DNA of 64,000 nucleotides from Nemertoderma westbladi (taxonomy: Eukaryota > Xenacoelomorpha > Nemertodermatida > Nemertodermatidae): assembly GCA_032718475.1 (NCBI GenBank), contig JAUCBJ010005359.1, positions 21,582 through 85,581 on the forward strand, given 5' to 3'. Each line of letters begins with the position of its first letter. Position 1 is the first letter of the stretch. Below, in pieces: positions 11,272-21,982 of the stretch. Under the pieces are notes generated by a model. That model was not told the DNA's origin, made no database searches, and was given only the letters and a program-made list of their open reading frames with translations. The translations under genes and the position numbers were made by a program.

Positions 11272-11950
11272 GTATAGAACTTCATTTTTATAACATAAAT
11301 CATTGTTACCATGGCAACAGTGAAGAGTTCTAGAACAAAAAATATATAATATACACTATTCTAGAACAAAAATAAAATAAAAAAAATTATCTTTCTAGAA
11401 AATATAGCCAGTAATTTTTTAAATTTAAAATAGGTAGTAATAAAAAAAAATTTATTTATTTATATTATTATTTAAAAATTTATCTACCGGTACCAAATTG
11501 TATTATTTGTTAAATTTACTAGCCATTTTAAAATTAAAAGAACTAGCTATATGTTTTAGAACATTATTATTTTTTATTTTATTTATGTAATATTATATGT
11601 ATTATACACTATTCTAGAGCATAAATAATACAAATAATATAATGTTCTAGAACATATAGCTAGTTATTTTTCAAATTTAAAATAGCTAGTAATACAAAAA
11701 AATTATTTATTTCTACAGTATTATTTATTTACTAGAAAATTTATCTACCAAATTTGATATTTTTTAAATTTACTAGGCTCTAGCTATTTTAAAATTAAAA
11801 AAAAACTAGCTATATGTTCTCGAACATAATATTTTTTATTTTATTTATGTTATAGAATAGTATATAATACTTTTCTATTGTTCTAGAACACTTCAATGTT
11901 GCCATAGTAACAATGACATGAGTTCGTTATATCAACCAGAAGGCCCTATT
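11272..11950. repeat. AT-rich palindromic element built on TTCTAGAA motifs
   Basis: The left end carries CATTGTTACCATGGCAACA...GTTCTAGAACA and the right end its inverse (TGTTCTAGAACACTTCAATG, TTGCCATAGTAACAATG). The interior repeats AAATTTAAAATAG.TAGTAAT and AAAATTAAAA.AACTAGCTA in mirrored order with several TTCTAGAA palindromes. It could fold into a nearly 680-nt hairpin. More TTCTAGAAC motifs follow to about 12250 outside the mirror. Confidence 0.65.
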
Positions 11951-12565
11951 TACTGTAGCATTTTAATGATTCTCGGGAAACACTATTCTCTTTTATAAAA
12001 ACTAGCTAGTCCGATACACTATGTTTCACTTTGTGCGTAGAAAACGTTCTGGGGCACTATAGTAGAAAATACTGTATAATATTGGCCATTTTTTATATTT
12101 GTATGTTTTGTTCACGATTCACGAATATTTTCGCTATTATATACCAACTTTCTAGAACTATGTTCCAGACCTCTTAAAAAGGTTACAGAAAAAATACTGG
12201 AACATTTTTATAAACCAGCAAACATGTTCTAGAACAACAATTTAAAAATAACCAAAAACTAACTAGTATATTAATTTTGAACTGTTTTAAAAAATGTAAT
12301 TGAATTACTGTACAAAAATTATAGTTAACGAACATACTACCTACAGTAGTATTAAAAATACCTTATATTATGTAATTTTCTATATTACAGTAGGTAGGCC
12401 TAACTGAAACAAGAAATTGCTTGCTACTGTATAATACACTCTGTTATTAATAGCAACCAATTATATATTTATTATAATAATAGTTTATCTCAATCATATA
12501 ATTTCATTGTTATTTTATACTACTATATATCTTTGTATTATTCAAGTATCATTCAAGCATTCATT

Positions 12566-12796
12566 ATGACAAAAGCCGTGAAGAAAGGTGGTTCTCGAAA
12601 AAAGCGACCGGTGACTGCATATATACTTTTTGCCAAAAACCTGTGGGACGACCTCAAGAGAACAGGCCAACAGTTATCCGTACCGGAATTCGGAAAATTC
12701 GCTGGTAAGAAATGGAGGAGTTTATCTGCCAGTCAGAAAAAACCATTCGTGGATAAGGCCGGGAGCTACAGAAAACGAAACCAGAAGCGTCGATGA
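12566..12796 (+). CDS. Minimal HMG-box DNA-binding protein (76 aa)
   Basis: ATG at 12566 (TTATGAC) gives 76 residues; an upstream TTG in frame lacks support. Almost the whole protein is one HMG box. A basic N-tail (MTKAVKKGGSRKKRP) is followed by RPVTAYILFAKNLWDDLKR (helix 1), VPEFGKFAGKKWRSLS (helix 2, with the core Trp) and a third helix with KKPFVDKAGSYRKR. HMG boxes bind and bend DNA in the nucleus. There is no acidic tail, second box or other domain, and no intron. It could be a retrocopy fragment of a larger HMG gene that kept an open frame, or a real small architectural protein. Domain call sure, gene status moderate. Confidence 0.7.
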   Translation: MTKAVKKGGSRKKRPVTAYILFAKNLWDDLKRTGQQLSVPEFGKFAGKKWRSLSASQKKPFVDKAGSYRKRNQKRR

Positions 12797-13490
12797 ATAT
12801 CTCGAAATCTGTTCTCACAGTCTGTGCTCATTGGCTGTCGTCCTTAGTTACTTACTTACACCTACTGTACATCTCTGCAATAATTAGTTTTTCGTAATTA
12901 TATAATGAAATATTTGATATGAAAGCTCTTATTTTTTCATGATGCCGCGCTTATCAAATTTTATACCACACTTTAAAAGTGCGATACAGCATTCTAAAAA
13001 TACTTCCTGGCTAGTTGGCCTACATTGATACTGGAGGCAATCTACTACATGAAGATAGGAAAATATAGAACACCTTTTATGATTGAGATAAATGCGTTTA
13101 AAGTTTTTGTTGTTACAATTAAAATAAATGTTTATATTTTTCTTCTTACATTAAGAACTGGAGGGGAATTTGACTCAAATTGTGTTTACAATGCTCAATT
13201 AACTTTTTTACTTCAGTATCATGTATTCTCTTTAGTATTAGTAATATTATTTTATCATAATTATTAACCAATGACCAACTCCTCGAAAGGCATAAAGAAG
13301 AAACAGCTTAAACAGCTTTATAAATCAAAACAACACCCCCATTCATATTTATGCTAATGTAATTGCATTTTTATTAACATCTAAGGTACTGCATCCATTT
13401 TCATTACCCCAGGTGGAGTTGAATGCCTAAGGTTCCCGGTAGGATTACCACCCTGTCTCACTTCTGCACTATCTGTCCATTTCTACTATG
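12797..13490. other. Non-coding spacer
   Basis: No gene recognised. The ORF-like stretch at 13025-13267 has low-complexity hydrophobic composition and no family signature. Confidence 0.5.
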
Positions 13491-14735
13491 ACCGGCTCGC
13501 ATATTTACAAACCTCATACAGTCTCGACACTGGCAAGGCAATTCAATCTAAAGTAAGAACCATCAGAGACCAGAGATAATAAAAAACACTGGGGCTGAGA
13601 CGGTGCAATGGAAGCAGACTGGAAGCAATAAAAATTCACCCCTCTCCAGGGGAAATTCGACGCAAATAACAGCTGATTATTCTCAAAAATAAAACTGTAA
13701 CATGTTCTATTGTGCTTAGTTTATTGTTTTGGTTAAAATAACATGCCACTGTAACCTGCTCCTTTACCTAAATTGAGAATTTAACATTGTGGCGGGATAT
13801 TAATTCGCCAAGGCGGGATTTGCGTCCAGTTTCCCCCCTGTCCCGGGTTTTCGGAATACAGCACTTCCAAACCCTATGCGATGTCGGCACTTCAATAAAG
13901 ATAAATAAATTGGGATTGAGCTGTGAATGCAAATATAATTGGGGTGGAATAATAATAATAATTGGTGGGAATATAGCCCTGCCCTCGGCACATGTCATAT
14001 ATGTTATGAGGAGAGACAATAGTGGTACTTTAAATGCTGTGATGTTTAATTAATGTTTTTTATCATAAAGTAGAAGCGATAGGCTTACTGATTCATCGAA
14101 GAACAATGACTATGGATGGAAATTATCGTTAGATATTACAGTAATTAAAACATTTCCATTAATTACGGTAGTAAACCTTGCCTAATGCGATTCATATATC
14201 CATAATGATGTTTATAATAATTCAAATATTATATTATAATATCTATTCTTCACTTCCAACGGCGCACCGATTTATGCTTTAGTGTAAATGTTCTGGCGAA
14301 ATTCCTGATTTTGATTATATCATACGATTTTAACAATGACCCTGTCGCCAAATGTCAAAAATGCAGGCTATGATTTACTGATAAAATTAGTCGATTAACT
14401 ATTTTAATAAGTGCCGACATCGCCTGGGGTTTGTAAGTGGTATATTCCCAAATCCAATACTGTCTCAGCACTGAGTACCTTATTACAACCGTTTTTTTTA
14501 CCGCACTCGTTACGAGTAGTTGAATGTCGAATTTGGGTTACAGGGAGATCGAAATGCTTTTTGATTTAGAAGTTCGTATTTATTTAGGAGTTCGTACACT
14601 TCGTATTAATTTAGAAGTTCGTATGCCGTATTGAGTAATTCTTCGAGAAGTTCTTATTTCAAGTTGAGTTACATTGCCTGATGGCCAGTGCCGATACTGT
14701 ATGGGGTTTGTAAATATGCGACCGGCTCACCTTCA
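13491..14735. repeat. Nested foldback region with four mirrored copies of one motif
   Basis: A motif of the type CATATTTACAAACC...CATACAGT...CACTGG lies forward at about 13500-13540 and, variant, at about 13862-13893 (CCAAACCCTATGCGATGTCGGCAC). It lies inverted at about 14411-14440 and about 14690-14735. The forward-forward-reverse-reverse order forms a nested inverted repeat of about 1.2 kb with diverged arms. No coding capacity. Confidence 0.5.
13620..13830. repeat. Dispersed repeat family B, copy 1 (includes one 72-bp satellite-like unit)
   Basis: Blocks ATTCACCCCTCTCCAGGGGAAATT, GCAAATAACAGCTGATTA, AAAATAAAACTG and a GGGATTTGCGTC end recur in the same order at about 47315-47482. The copy contains TTTATTGTTTTGGTTA and GTAACCTGCTCCTTTACC, which are parts of the 72-bp satellite unit. 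Confidence 0.55.
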
Positions 14736-15113
14736 GCTAACTGTACCTACTCAACCCCATATTACTTTTTTCCTCTTTTATATATATTTTATACTTGCTA
14801 GACTAGGAATTTTTAAAGGGCTGTAGTACCAAGATGTAAACAATAAACTCCATATATTGTATATACCATAAGACTGTAAGGAAGAGGAGAAAATTATACT
14901 GTTATATATCTAATGGAACTATAAAAAATATTCGAGTTTCGTACCTTAGTTTAAACTTTCTATTGTGATTGTGACCATCACCTGCTACCAAGGACAGCTC
15001 TACCTACTACTCTAGTAGTAGAGCTGTCCTTGCCTGCTGCTACCGGTAGCACATATTGTTGTCCGCTGTTCACATTATCTCACCTTGAGGCTTGAGCTAA
15101 ATGCTTCCCGGTG

Positions 15114-15275
15114 TCACAAGGAAATCAGCCCCCCCTAGAATATGCCCCCCGGGGCATTATTTTCTAGGATATTATGTCCCCCCGGGCAATTTTTCCTAGG
15201 AAATTTAGCCCGGGGGGGCATTTTCTCCTTAGGAAATAATGCCTCCCCACAGGAAAATTAGCCCCCCTCAAAAGT
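15114..15275. repeat. CCTAGG/GGGGGCAT palindromic repeat block, left
   Basis: Alternating CCCCCGGG-cores, GGGGCAT and TTTTCCTAGGAAAAT-type palindromes repeat about every 30 bp. A second block of the same type occurs at 15905-16025, on the other side of the 72-bp satellite. Related G/C-rich text appears at about 55395-55480. Confidence 0.6.
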
Positions 15276-15524
15276 CTGATAACTGGTACGATACCGGTCT
15301 GCTGGTAGCCACTTTTAATCTACCAACTGCAGAACTTGTAATAGTTGGAAGAATAGTACGGTACCGGTCTGCCGGTAGCGCGGTAGGTAAGCAGGTAAGG
15401 CAGTAAGGGATGTAGAACAGCATCGTGAAGTATCTAAGTCAGTAGGCTACTGTAGTAAGTACTGGTATAACAGCAGTGCGAGTGTGTGGTGTTGTGTGGG
15501 CGCCGAGCAGCTCCAAGCTTTTTT

Positions 15525-15855
15525 AAGTCTGTAACCTGCTCCTTTCCCTGATTTGGTAAAGTGATTTGTTTATTGTTTTGGTTAGAAAATCCCGCCTCTG
15601 TAACCTGCTCCTTTCTCTCAATTGGTAATGTTATCATTTATTGTTTTGGTTAGAAAATCCCGTCTCTGTAACCTGCTCCTTTCCCTGATTTGCTAAAGTG
15701 ACTGTTTATTGTTTTGGTTAGAAAATCCCGCCTCTGTAACCTGCTCCTTTCCCTCAATTAGTTAAATGATCGTTTATTGTTTTGGTTAGAAAGGCCTGCC
15801 TCTGTAACCTGCTCCTTTCCTTCATTTGGTAAAGTGACAGTTTATTGTTTTGTAT
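15525..15855. repeat. 72-bp satellite, about 4.5 tandem units
   Basis: The unit carries GTAACCTGCTCCTTTCCCT, then a variable GATTTGGTAAAGTGA part, then TTTATTGTTTTGGTTAG and AAAATCCCGCCTCT. Units are over 85% alike by eye. Single or partial units lie at 4160-4240 and 13715-13790, and about 2.5 inverted units at 20893-21060. Confidence 0.8.
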
Positions 15856-15904
15856 AATTTTTGTAAGTTTTAGTAGTAATAAGTTTTGTTTATTGTATAA
15901 TTCA

Positions 15905-16025
15905 GGGGGGGCATAATTTCCTAAGGGGGGCATTTTTTCCTAGGGAAATTTGCCCGGGGGGGCATTTTTTCCTAGGAAAATATGCCCCCCCGGGCACATT
16001 TCCCGGGGGGGCATATTTTCCTATT
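15905..16025. repeat. CCTAGG/GGGGGCAT palindromic repeat block, right
   Basis: Same palindromic vocabulary as 15114-15275 (GGGGGGGCAT, TTTTCCTAGGAAAA, TGCCCCCC). With the left block it brackets the 72-bp satellite, which suggests one composite element of about 0.9 kb. Confidence 0.55.
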
Positions 16026-17229
16026 ACACCGGTATTGATAGAGGCTACTGCACGCACAACAGAAGAACAGTACGGTACACGGTAGGCTATGTACAGATGT
16101 TTACGTATATGATATCAGGATATACGATATTCAGATATATACTGGTCCTTGCAGCCTTGATACTGGTATGATATATGGATACGGTACTTTAGCTGTATGT
16201 ATAATGGTATAGGCACAGTATAATAATAATACAGAACACCAGAACAGTATACAGGTATAATTTGAGGTTGAGGATTCGGTATTGTAATTCTATTAGAGAC
16301 GTTTCGGTTACGGTAATGTAAAAGAGTTCGCCCTACCCTAGTATTTTAAATATGGCGTAGCAGTGTAGGGGGGATAGGCAGATAGGGTTATGCAAGTCGG
16401 TAAGGCACTTTGGAGTTTGTTTCCAATGGTTGAAAAGTGTTCGTTGAATATTTTTGTAATTTTAGTTGGTTTGATACAATTTGCAATTTGTGCGGATTTA
16501 TTCGTTTTTATAATAAGTTTGTATAATAATAATTTAATATTGAGAATATTAATATTGATTTAATTTATCAGTTTATTTGTTTATACTGCAGCAGACCTAC
16601 ACTATTAAAATATTAAAAGGCCGCCGTAGCGAGCAAAGAAATTTTGCAGAAATATTAAGATAAGATTAATACAGTATTAGTCAAATAACTGGTCAACCGA
16701 CTGTTTTTAAATACAGATGTGATTAAAATGCGAGCGCAGCGAGCAACAAAATTGTAACATTTATAGTAGGCCAACCAACTGTTTTTAAATACAGAATGTG
16801 ATTATGGATTAAATTGAGAGCGTAGCGCAGTAGCGAGCATGAGAATGTGGTTTTATATCTGTATATTGGTTTGAACAATTGAAATAACTCATGTAGGTTA
16901 ATAAACAGATACAGTAGCCTAATACAGTAATAGGGATATTGAAATGCATAGGTGTACTATCAGACCAGAGTTCCCCAAAAGCACTTAGGCATTTATGCGG
17001 TTACAAAAGATTTCCTCTAGCTGCCAGGCCTTAATGCGATAACCCCCAGGTCAGCAGTTGGGAAAACCTTTTGCATAGTTCTGAAGTTCACGCGTATGTT
17101 TCTGTTTTTTCATAATATTATTTTTATGTACGGTATTTCTATTTATATAAATATAAATACAGAAATAGGCCTAAAGCTAACTACAGATACATACAATTAG
17201 CTTACCACTGACACGATAATTGTAAGATT
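16026..17229. other. Spacer upstream of the TMEM185 gene
   Basis: No gene seen. About 16620-16850 holds a roughly 110-bp tandem pair sharing AACTGTTTTTAAATACAGA and GCGAGCG.AGCGAGCA-type text. The remainder is AT-rich. No confident promoter element can be named. Confidence 0.45.
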
Positions 17230-18285
17230 ATGGCGATAGATTTCAACTTGCGGAACTTGTTTCACGATTTCAACCACAGTAAGTTCACCGTTTACTCCTG
17301 CCTTCTACTCTTCACAATAATCCTCGGATTTCGGCTGGACAGCGACATCCAACTATCATTCTGGATGGTCTTCCTGCCGCTGTGGTTATGGAAACTCTTG
17401 GCCCTGATTGGCGGGATTGTCGGCACTGTTATATGGGTCCGAAACCCCTCGCTAAGGGACTCCGCAACAGACTTTAATGCGATGATATACAGCGTTATAG
17501 TCCACTGTTTCCTATTCGCATTCGAGATACTTATCTGCCAGAAACTGCAGTCCCCCGACTCTATGCTGTGGGTGACCGCTTTCATCCCTATAGTAACTAT
17601 ATCGCTCCTATGCATAATCATCTGCGTCTGGGGGTTCCGTCACGACAGATCGATAGACCTGGAACTCATACTAGCTGTAAACTCTGTCGAGTTGGTCTTT
17701 ATCGGTCTGAAACTCGACGGAATAATCCGATGGGTTTGGTCGGTTATATTTATCCCCCTGTGGGTGGTGATGTGTGTCCTCAGTATCGTGGTCATCTACT
17801 ACATTATTTGGTCGGCCTTGTTTATCCGGACCGCGGACCTGGTATCCCAGCAACGCCGTAGTTACATGGTCTTAGCGGTCACTGCGTTGGCTCTCCTCGT
17901 GCCAATGCTCGCCTTCGAGATACTATTAGTCCGTCGACTCGAAGGTATCAACAATCTATCCTATCTGATTATATTCTTCCCGCTATATTTGGCGCTTACC
18001 ACGCTTATTATAACGTCTTTCGGGCAGCGTGGCGGAAACCCTTGGTGGTTCGGAATCCGGCAGGATTTCTGCGCGTTTCTCCTCGATCTGTGCCCGTGTC
18101 TGCGAGAGTACGGCAATGTGTCGTATAAGACGGGAGTGGGACGGGGCTCTTCTGCGGAGGATGGCGTAGGGGTTGCGTTGCAGCGATCAGCCGCGGCCCC
18201 GCAGCAATCAACCGCGCGGCAATCTCGCGGCAGTGGCAGCACTCGAACTATATCCCCGCCGTTGGCTATCGATTCACCGGATTAG
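17230..18285 (+). CDS. TMEM185: TMEM185 family multi-pass membrane protein, intronless
   Basis: 351 residues, matching the roughly 350 of TMEM185A/B along the whole length. The N-terminus NLRNLFHDFNHSKFTVYSCLLLF matches the family start, followed by several hydrophobic segments (about 20-40, 45-67, 85-105, 118-138, 150-170, 178-205, 222-240, 250-272). Family hallmarks are VWGFRHDRSIDLE near 139, YYIIWSALF near 198, a second QRR turn, FGQRGGNPWWFGIRQDFC near 275 and CLREYGNVSY near 296. The tail is Ser/Ala-rich and ends in SPD. The biochemical role of TMEM185 is not established. The gene has no introns although family genes are usually split; mammalian TMEM185B is itself an intronless copy. 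It is GC-richer than its surroundings and opposite in strand to the DOCK gene. Family identity is strong. Confidence 0.93.
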   Translation: MAIDFNLRNLFHDFNHSKFTVYSCLLLFTIILGFRLDSDIQLSFWMVFLPLWLWKLLALIGGIVGTVIWVRNPSLRDSATDFNAMIYSVIVHCFLFAFEILICQKLQSPDSMLWVTAFIPIVTISLLCIIICVWGFRHDRSIDLELILAVNSVELVFIGLKLDGIIRWVWSVIFIPLWVVMCVLSIVVIYYIIWSALFIRTADLVSQQRRSYMVLAVTALALLVPMLAFEILLVRRLEGINNLSYLIIFFPLYLALTTLIITSFGQRGGNPWWFGIRQDFCAFLLDLCPCLREYGNVSYKTGVGRGSSAEDGVGVALQRSAAAPQQSTARQSRGSGSTRTISPPLAIDSPD

Positions 18286-20516
18286 TTGTAAATGTCAACT
18301 ATTTGAAATTTGCAATCTGTATATATTTATCACTAATAAAGAACCGGTTTTTACTTACAGTTAGTATAACCCAGAACACAACTATATAGGGCCAATCGGC
18401 TGCTCGGATACTTACAGAATCGTGTGGCACCGATTTTTCATCGATTGTAAAATAGTGTTTAGGATCGTAAACCGTGATAATCTCCAACTTACTTAGATGT
18501 ATTTTATTTATTTATTGTATTTTTAATAACAATTTTCCAGCGACAACCTCCTAAACCTTTAAATAGTGTCTAAATAGTTTAAATAAGGTCACAGGATTGC
18601 TGGTTCGAACCCTAAAGTGACCTGTAATGACTGGACTGGTAGGTAACCAACCCATAACTGCTAACCCTTAAACTAAACTATTCCGTAGCTAACTGGTTGC
18701 TACGGAAGCTCAGAGCGGCGATGTCTTGTTTAGTATTAAATCCTTTAAAAAATGTCTGAGATTATAAACGACATGCGGACCGTTATGTGACACGCCTAAC
18801 GAATAGTGTAGCAGTAGGTAAACCAAATTGCATTACCGGTACCGCTCAATAAAAATAATTCTTTTTTTTTAATTAACATTTAAATTTATATTTAAATAAA
18901 ATCCATATTACCGTATCTTAACAATAAAACTTTTTAAAGGATATTGTACCAAACACTTAGGACATCTGTAGATTATTTATTATATAGTGTAATGATTTAT
19001 TGACAATAAAGAAATTAATTAGCCAATTAGACCTGATAGGCTTCTGTTCCTCAATATTGTTATAAACGTTTGTTGATATTTTATAGACCCACGGACTATC
19101 GACAAGTTGTCTTTGTTATGTTATTGTTTATGTTGTAAAACATATGTTTAGTTAGGTACGCCAGTACGGTGCTACAGTATCGTGATTAGTGTTAATTATG
19201 GTTAGTTGGCGTTTTTATATACATAATATATATATATTATACGGATATTAGTGGAAATATACATTTACACTGAGACAGAATATCGTGGTAAGTTGTGGTT
19301 ATGGAATACCCGTGGGTAGAGTTGTGGAATATTATGTAGAAATTTAAGATTTGTACATTATTATAGTATTGCACTTTGTGTGCAGCACCAGTCAGACTGG
19401 ACATTGATTATTTAATAGTAGTGATCAATAATAATGAAATATCTGTGGGAGCAATCTATAATCTGCCTGCTATATCGTAGCTGCACATTGAGATGCTATG
19501 CTGGCTTAAAAAAAATCAGCTCTCGGGGCAAATATACCCTGATTTGCCATTCCACAGCACAGGGCGGGTGTCGCAGTTCAGGAAGATATGGGGCCCATCA
19601 CCCATCCCATACCTACTCTGAAGCACGTGACCCACCATTGGCTATGCAGCTCATCTGCTGGGCCATGCCCTGTACCCCCAGGTGAAGGTCGCAATGGAGT
19701 GCACTCAAATTGGACATGGGAACACTATACCCCTGCAGCCGAGTATATGGGTCTTAACCCAGGACCAATAGCGCAACCAGACCGAAGGAGGTCCTTGTTA
19801 CAGGGCCAGATTTGCCCTTAGTAAGAGGGTCCATGTAGCCACAGGTGGGTGGCAGTGCCACCCATCGCGGCACCTCTTTTATACTGCATGGAGGTGGCAA
19901 GTTTTCTGATCAGTGACCTAGAATACCTGACCTGATGGAAAGTGACCCCGAAACGGTCTGTACGGCGTTGGCATGGGTCGCAGCGGAATGGTTTCACCAC
20001 TATCATCAATGATGAATAGTTGATTAAGCAGGGCTTGGCGTAACCAAAACCCGGCCTCACTTTTAGCTCAGTAATTTTTGTATAATTTTAGGACTAGGAC
20101 ATATTGATTATTCATAGAAATTGTTACAGCCAGTGGTGAAATACATAATATCGGCGAATAGTGAATACCAGATGGAGTGAAAAGCAGTTGGTTGGTCATT
20201 GGGGTATTGTTAAGTGTTAACGTGGTTGGGGATACGTTCACTCAGCGCGTGAGGTGAGATAGTAAGGTGAAAAATAACAATACTCAACTAACTAAAGTGA
20301 ATGCAAATGTTTAACCATCATATCCATATCGCGATTCGTATAAAGATATATTTCTTTGCTTTTTTTCTCGAAACTATACCTTTTGCGCTTTTGGTGATGG
20401 CTTTATGGTCGGTCAAAATATTAAAGTCTGAAGGTAAAGTGCAATTGGCTTCAAAAAATTGTTAACCCTCAACAATTAATACTAACATGTAACTCCAACT
20501 CCCACAAACAACTCAC
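18286..20516. other. Gene-free stretch downstream of TMEM185; repeats
   Basis: About 18590-18715 is a possible tRNA-derived SINE (listed separately). About 19560-20060 has higher GC and looks like part of a repeat (text such as GTAGCCACAGGTGGGTGGCA), with no intact frame. If the DOCK transcript continues on the minus strand this would be intron 5. I found no exon for the expected next piece (an ISENFYFD-like segment). Confidence 0.45.
18590..18715 (-). repeat. Possible tRNA-derived SINE
   Basis: The minus strand contains GGGTTCGAACC, a perfect pol III B-box core, at about 18600-18613. Upstream is an A-box-like TAGCAACCAGTTAGC at about 18690-18710. The A-to-B spacing is longer than in a normal tRNA, so this is not called a tRNA gene. 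A second B-box-bearing sequence occurs at 56830-56915. Confidence 0.33.
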
Positions 20517-20729
20517 CGAATATAGGTTCCACATCGAGGTCTAGCTTTAAGGAAGTCGCTTTAATGAGGAGTCTATACCCGCCAGCCACGACGTCCCGAG
20601 GGGGTATGGCTAACGGTCGGATTTCGCAACGAGCCGAATGGTCGGACAGCAGCGGATTGGTCAGCGCTAACAGCTCCGGATGTCTGTCATAGCGGCGGCG
20701 TTCCGTGTTACATTGGTCCAACTCGTCCG
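20517..20729 (-). CDS. DOCK6/7/8-like gene, coding exon 5
   Basis: The minus-strand exon is preceded by TTGCTCCTTACAG and followed by the donor GTGAGT (20511-20516). It encodes a segment beginning DELDQCNTERRR and ending KLDLDVEPIFG. It matches the stretch of DOCK-C subfamily proteins just before the C2-like DHR1 domain: a charged RRYDRHPELLAL helix, then a strand leading into EPIF. 213 bp; it enters in phase to complete an Ala codon with the last G of exon 4 and leaves with one base of the next codon. DOCK6/7/8 are Rac/Cdc42 exchange factors acting at the membrane. The DHR1 and catalytic DHR2 exons are not in the window as far as I can see. Confidence 0.82.
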
Positions 20730-20889
20730 CTGTAAGGAGCAATATTACGTTGATAACTCAAGTCGTGGCACAATATTAATACTCTTTCCGTAGTGATTCG
20801 TTCTGGTACTGTCTGTCCTGTTACACTACACCCCACCACCCCCCCCCCCCTCCCTCCCCCGCCCACCCATCGCTGAAAATGATTCATGT

Positions 20890-21065
20890 TAGTAACCATT
20901 TTAGTTACCAATTGAGGGAAAGAAGCAGGTTTCAGAGACAGCTTTTTCAAACCAAAACAATAAACGATGTTTTACCAATTGAGGGTAAGGATCAGGGTAC
21001 AGAGACGGGTATTTCTAACCAAAACAATAAACGATGTTTTTACCAATTGAGGGAAATGAGCAGAT
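20890..21065. repeat. 72-bp satellite, inverted, about 2.5 units
   Basis: ACCAATTGAGGG, AGCAGGTTTCAGAGAC and AACCAAAACAATAAACGATG repeat. They are the reverse complement of the array at 15525-15855. It lies in intron 4 of the DOCK gene, directly after a C-rich run (20830-20865). Confidence 0.75.
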
Positions 21066-21102
21066 TATGGGAAATCAGCAGACGACTCGTACTATTTCGT
21101 GT

Positions 21103-21534
21103 GATACTTATTTTGCGGATATTGAGGACTGCGGGAGTCCATGCTGGGCTCTAACTGCTGAGGACACCAAATCTCTGGATGGCACATTCACAAGAATGCT
21201 ACGCCGGGTACATTGTGTCAAGTACAATGCACACATCTCCAACCAGACACTATATAACATTGGAGGTGTCTCATTGGTTCCCCCAAGCTTGACACTAGAA
21301 CAAAATTGCCTCCGCTTTGCAGGACATTGCTTTCGCCGTGAGGACCAGCCAGTGCATAATCTTGTACTTTGGCAGCCTCATGGAGTGAATAAGCATGGTG
21401 GACAGCCCATGACTTTCTTGAGACGCATCTTAAAGGACACTGGCCTTAAAGATGCGGATGATCTAGCAAATGTCATGGGTGATAGGGTGTTGTGGCGGTG
21501 CAATTTTGTTGACAAGCCGGCACAGCATTCTTAA
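21103..21534 (+). mobile_element. LINE reverse-transcriptase C-terminal fragment
   Basis: It encodes LDGTFTRMLRRV, ISNQTLYNIGGV, LRFAGHCFRREDQPVHNLVLW, HGGQPMTFLRRILKDTGLKDADDL and MGDRVLWR. This is the conserved C-terminal module of many non-LTR reverse transcriptases. There is no RT palm upstream, so it is a 5'-truncated fragment ending at 21534. It is antisense within intron 4 of the DOCK gene. The same family may have supplied the fragment at 3150-3510. Confidence 0.8.
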
Positions 21535-21729
21535 AAATGCAGCTGCAATGCAGCATGCCGATCCTAGTAGTAGTAGTAGCGGATATTGAGAACATTTGGC
21601 AGAATTTTCTACATTTCTCACTAGTTTGGAATGCGAAGAATTATCTAACTACGTAGTCAGTAAATCTGAGTTGTTAAGTAAAACGCCTGTGCAAACTAAT
21701 GCAGGAGGTTAGTAAGGTCAGTCACTTAC

Positions 21730-21883
21730 CTGGTAGACGGTCCAGTAGACCGGATAACAATTCGTCGCTCTCTGCCTCAGTCAGATCGAACAGACTGGAG
21801 GCCCAGGAACCCCTTGGGGTCGTCTCTAATTGAAACGAACACTGTCGCTCGATCGAAGTCGGTGTGCCAGCAGACTCGTCCAC
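21730..21883 (-). CDS. DOCK6/7/8-like gene, coding exon 4
   Basis: Acceptor TTTTTAACGACTAG, exon of 154 bp, donor GTAAGTG (21723-21729). The translation starts VDESAGTPTSIERQ and contains TPRGSWASSLFDLTEAESDE and LLSGLLDRLP. The GSWASSIFDL-type motif followed by LLDR is a recognisable signature of the DOCK6/7/8 N-terminal region. It starts in phase 0, joining the codon-complete end of exon 3, and leaves one base for exon 5. The exon lies about 95 bp outside one edge of the BEL element. Confidence 0.87.
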
Positions 21884-21977
21884 CTAGTCGTTAAAAACAA
21901 ATTAAAAATAAGAAATAAATCAGAATTCGTGGCAGATTAGGGTAGCGAGGTGGGCAAAACGTAACGACTAGGTCGAC

Positions 21978-21982
21978 ATGTC
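21978..21982. repeat. Target-site duplication of the BEL element (ATGTC), 3' side
   Basis: ATGTC directly abuts the TG of the LTR at 21983. The identical ATGTC follows the CA of the other LTR at 36023-36027. A 5-bp duplication fits BEL/Pao integration. Confidence 0.92.

Noticed and set aside
17292-18242. Several frames antisense or shifted to the TMEM185 gene
   Set aside because: Shadow frames of a well-supported gene, with no family signatures.
18598-18614. tRNA gene, because of a perfect B-box GGTTCGAACC
   Set aside because: No cloverleaf, and the A-box is too far away; better explained as a SINE-like sequence.
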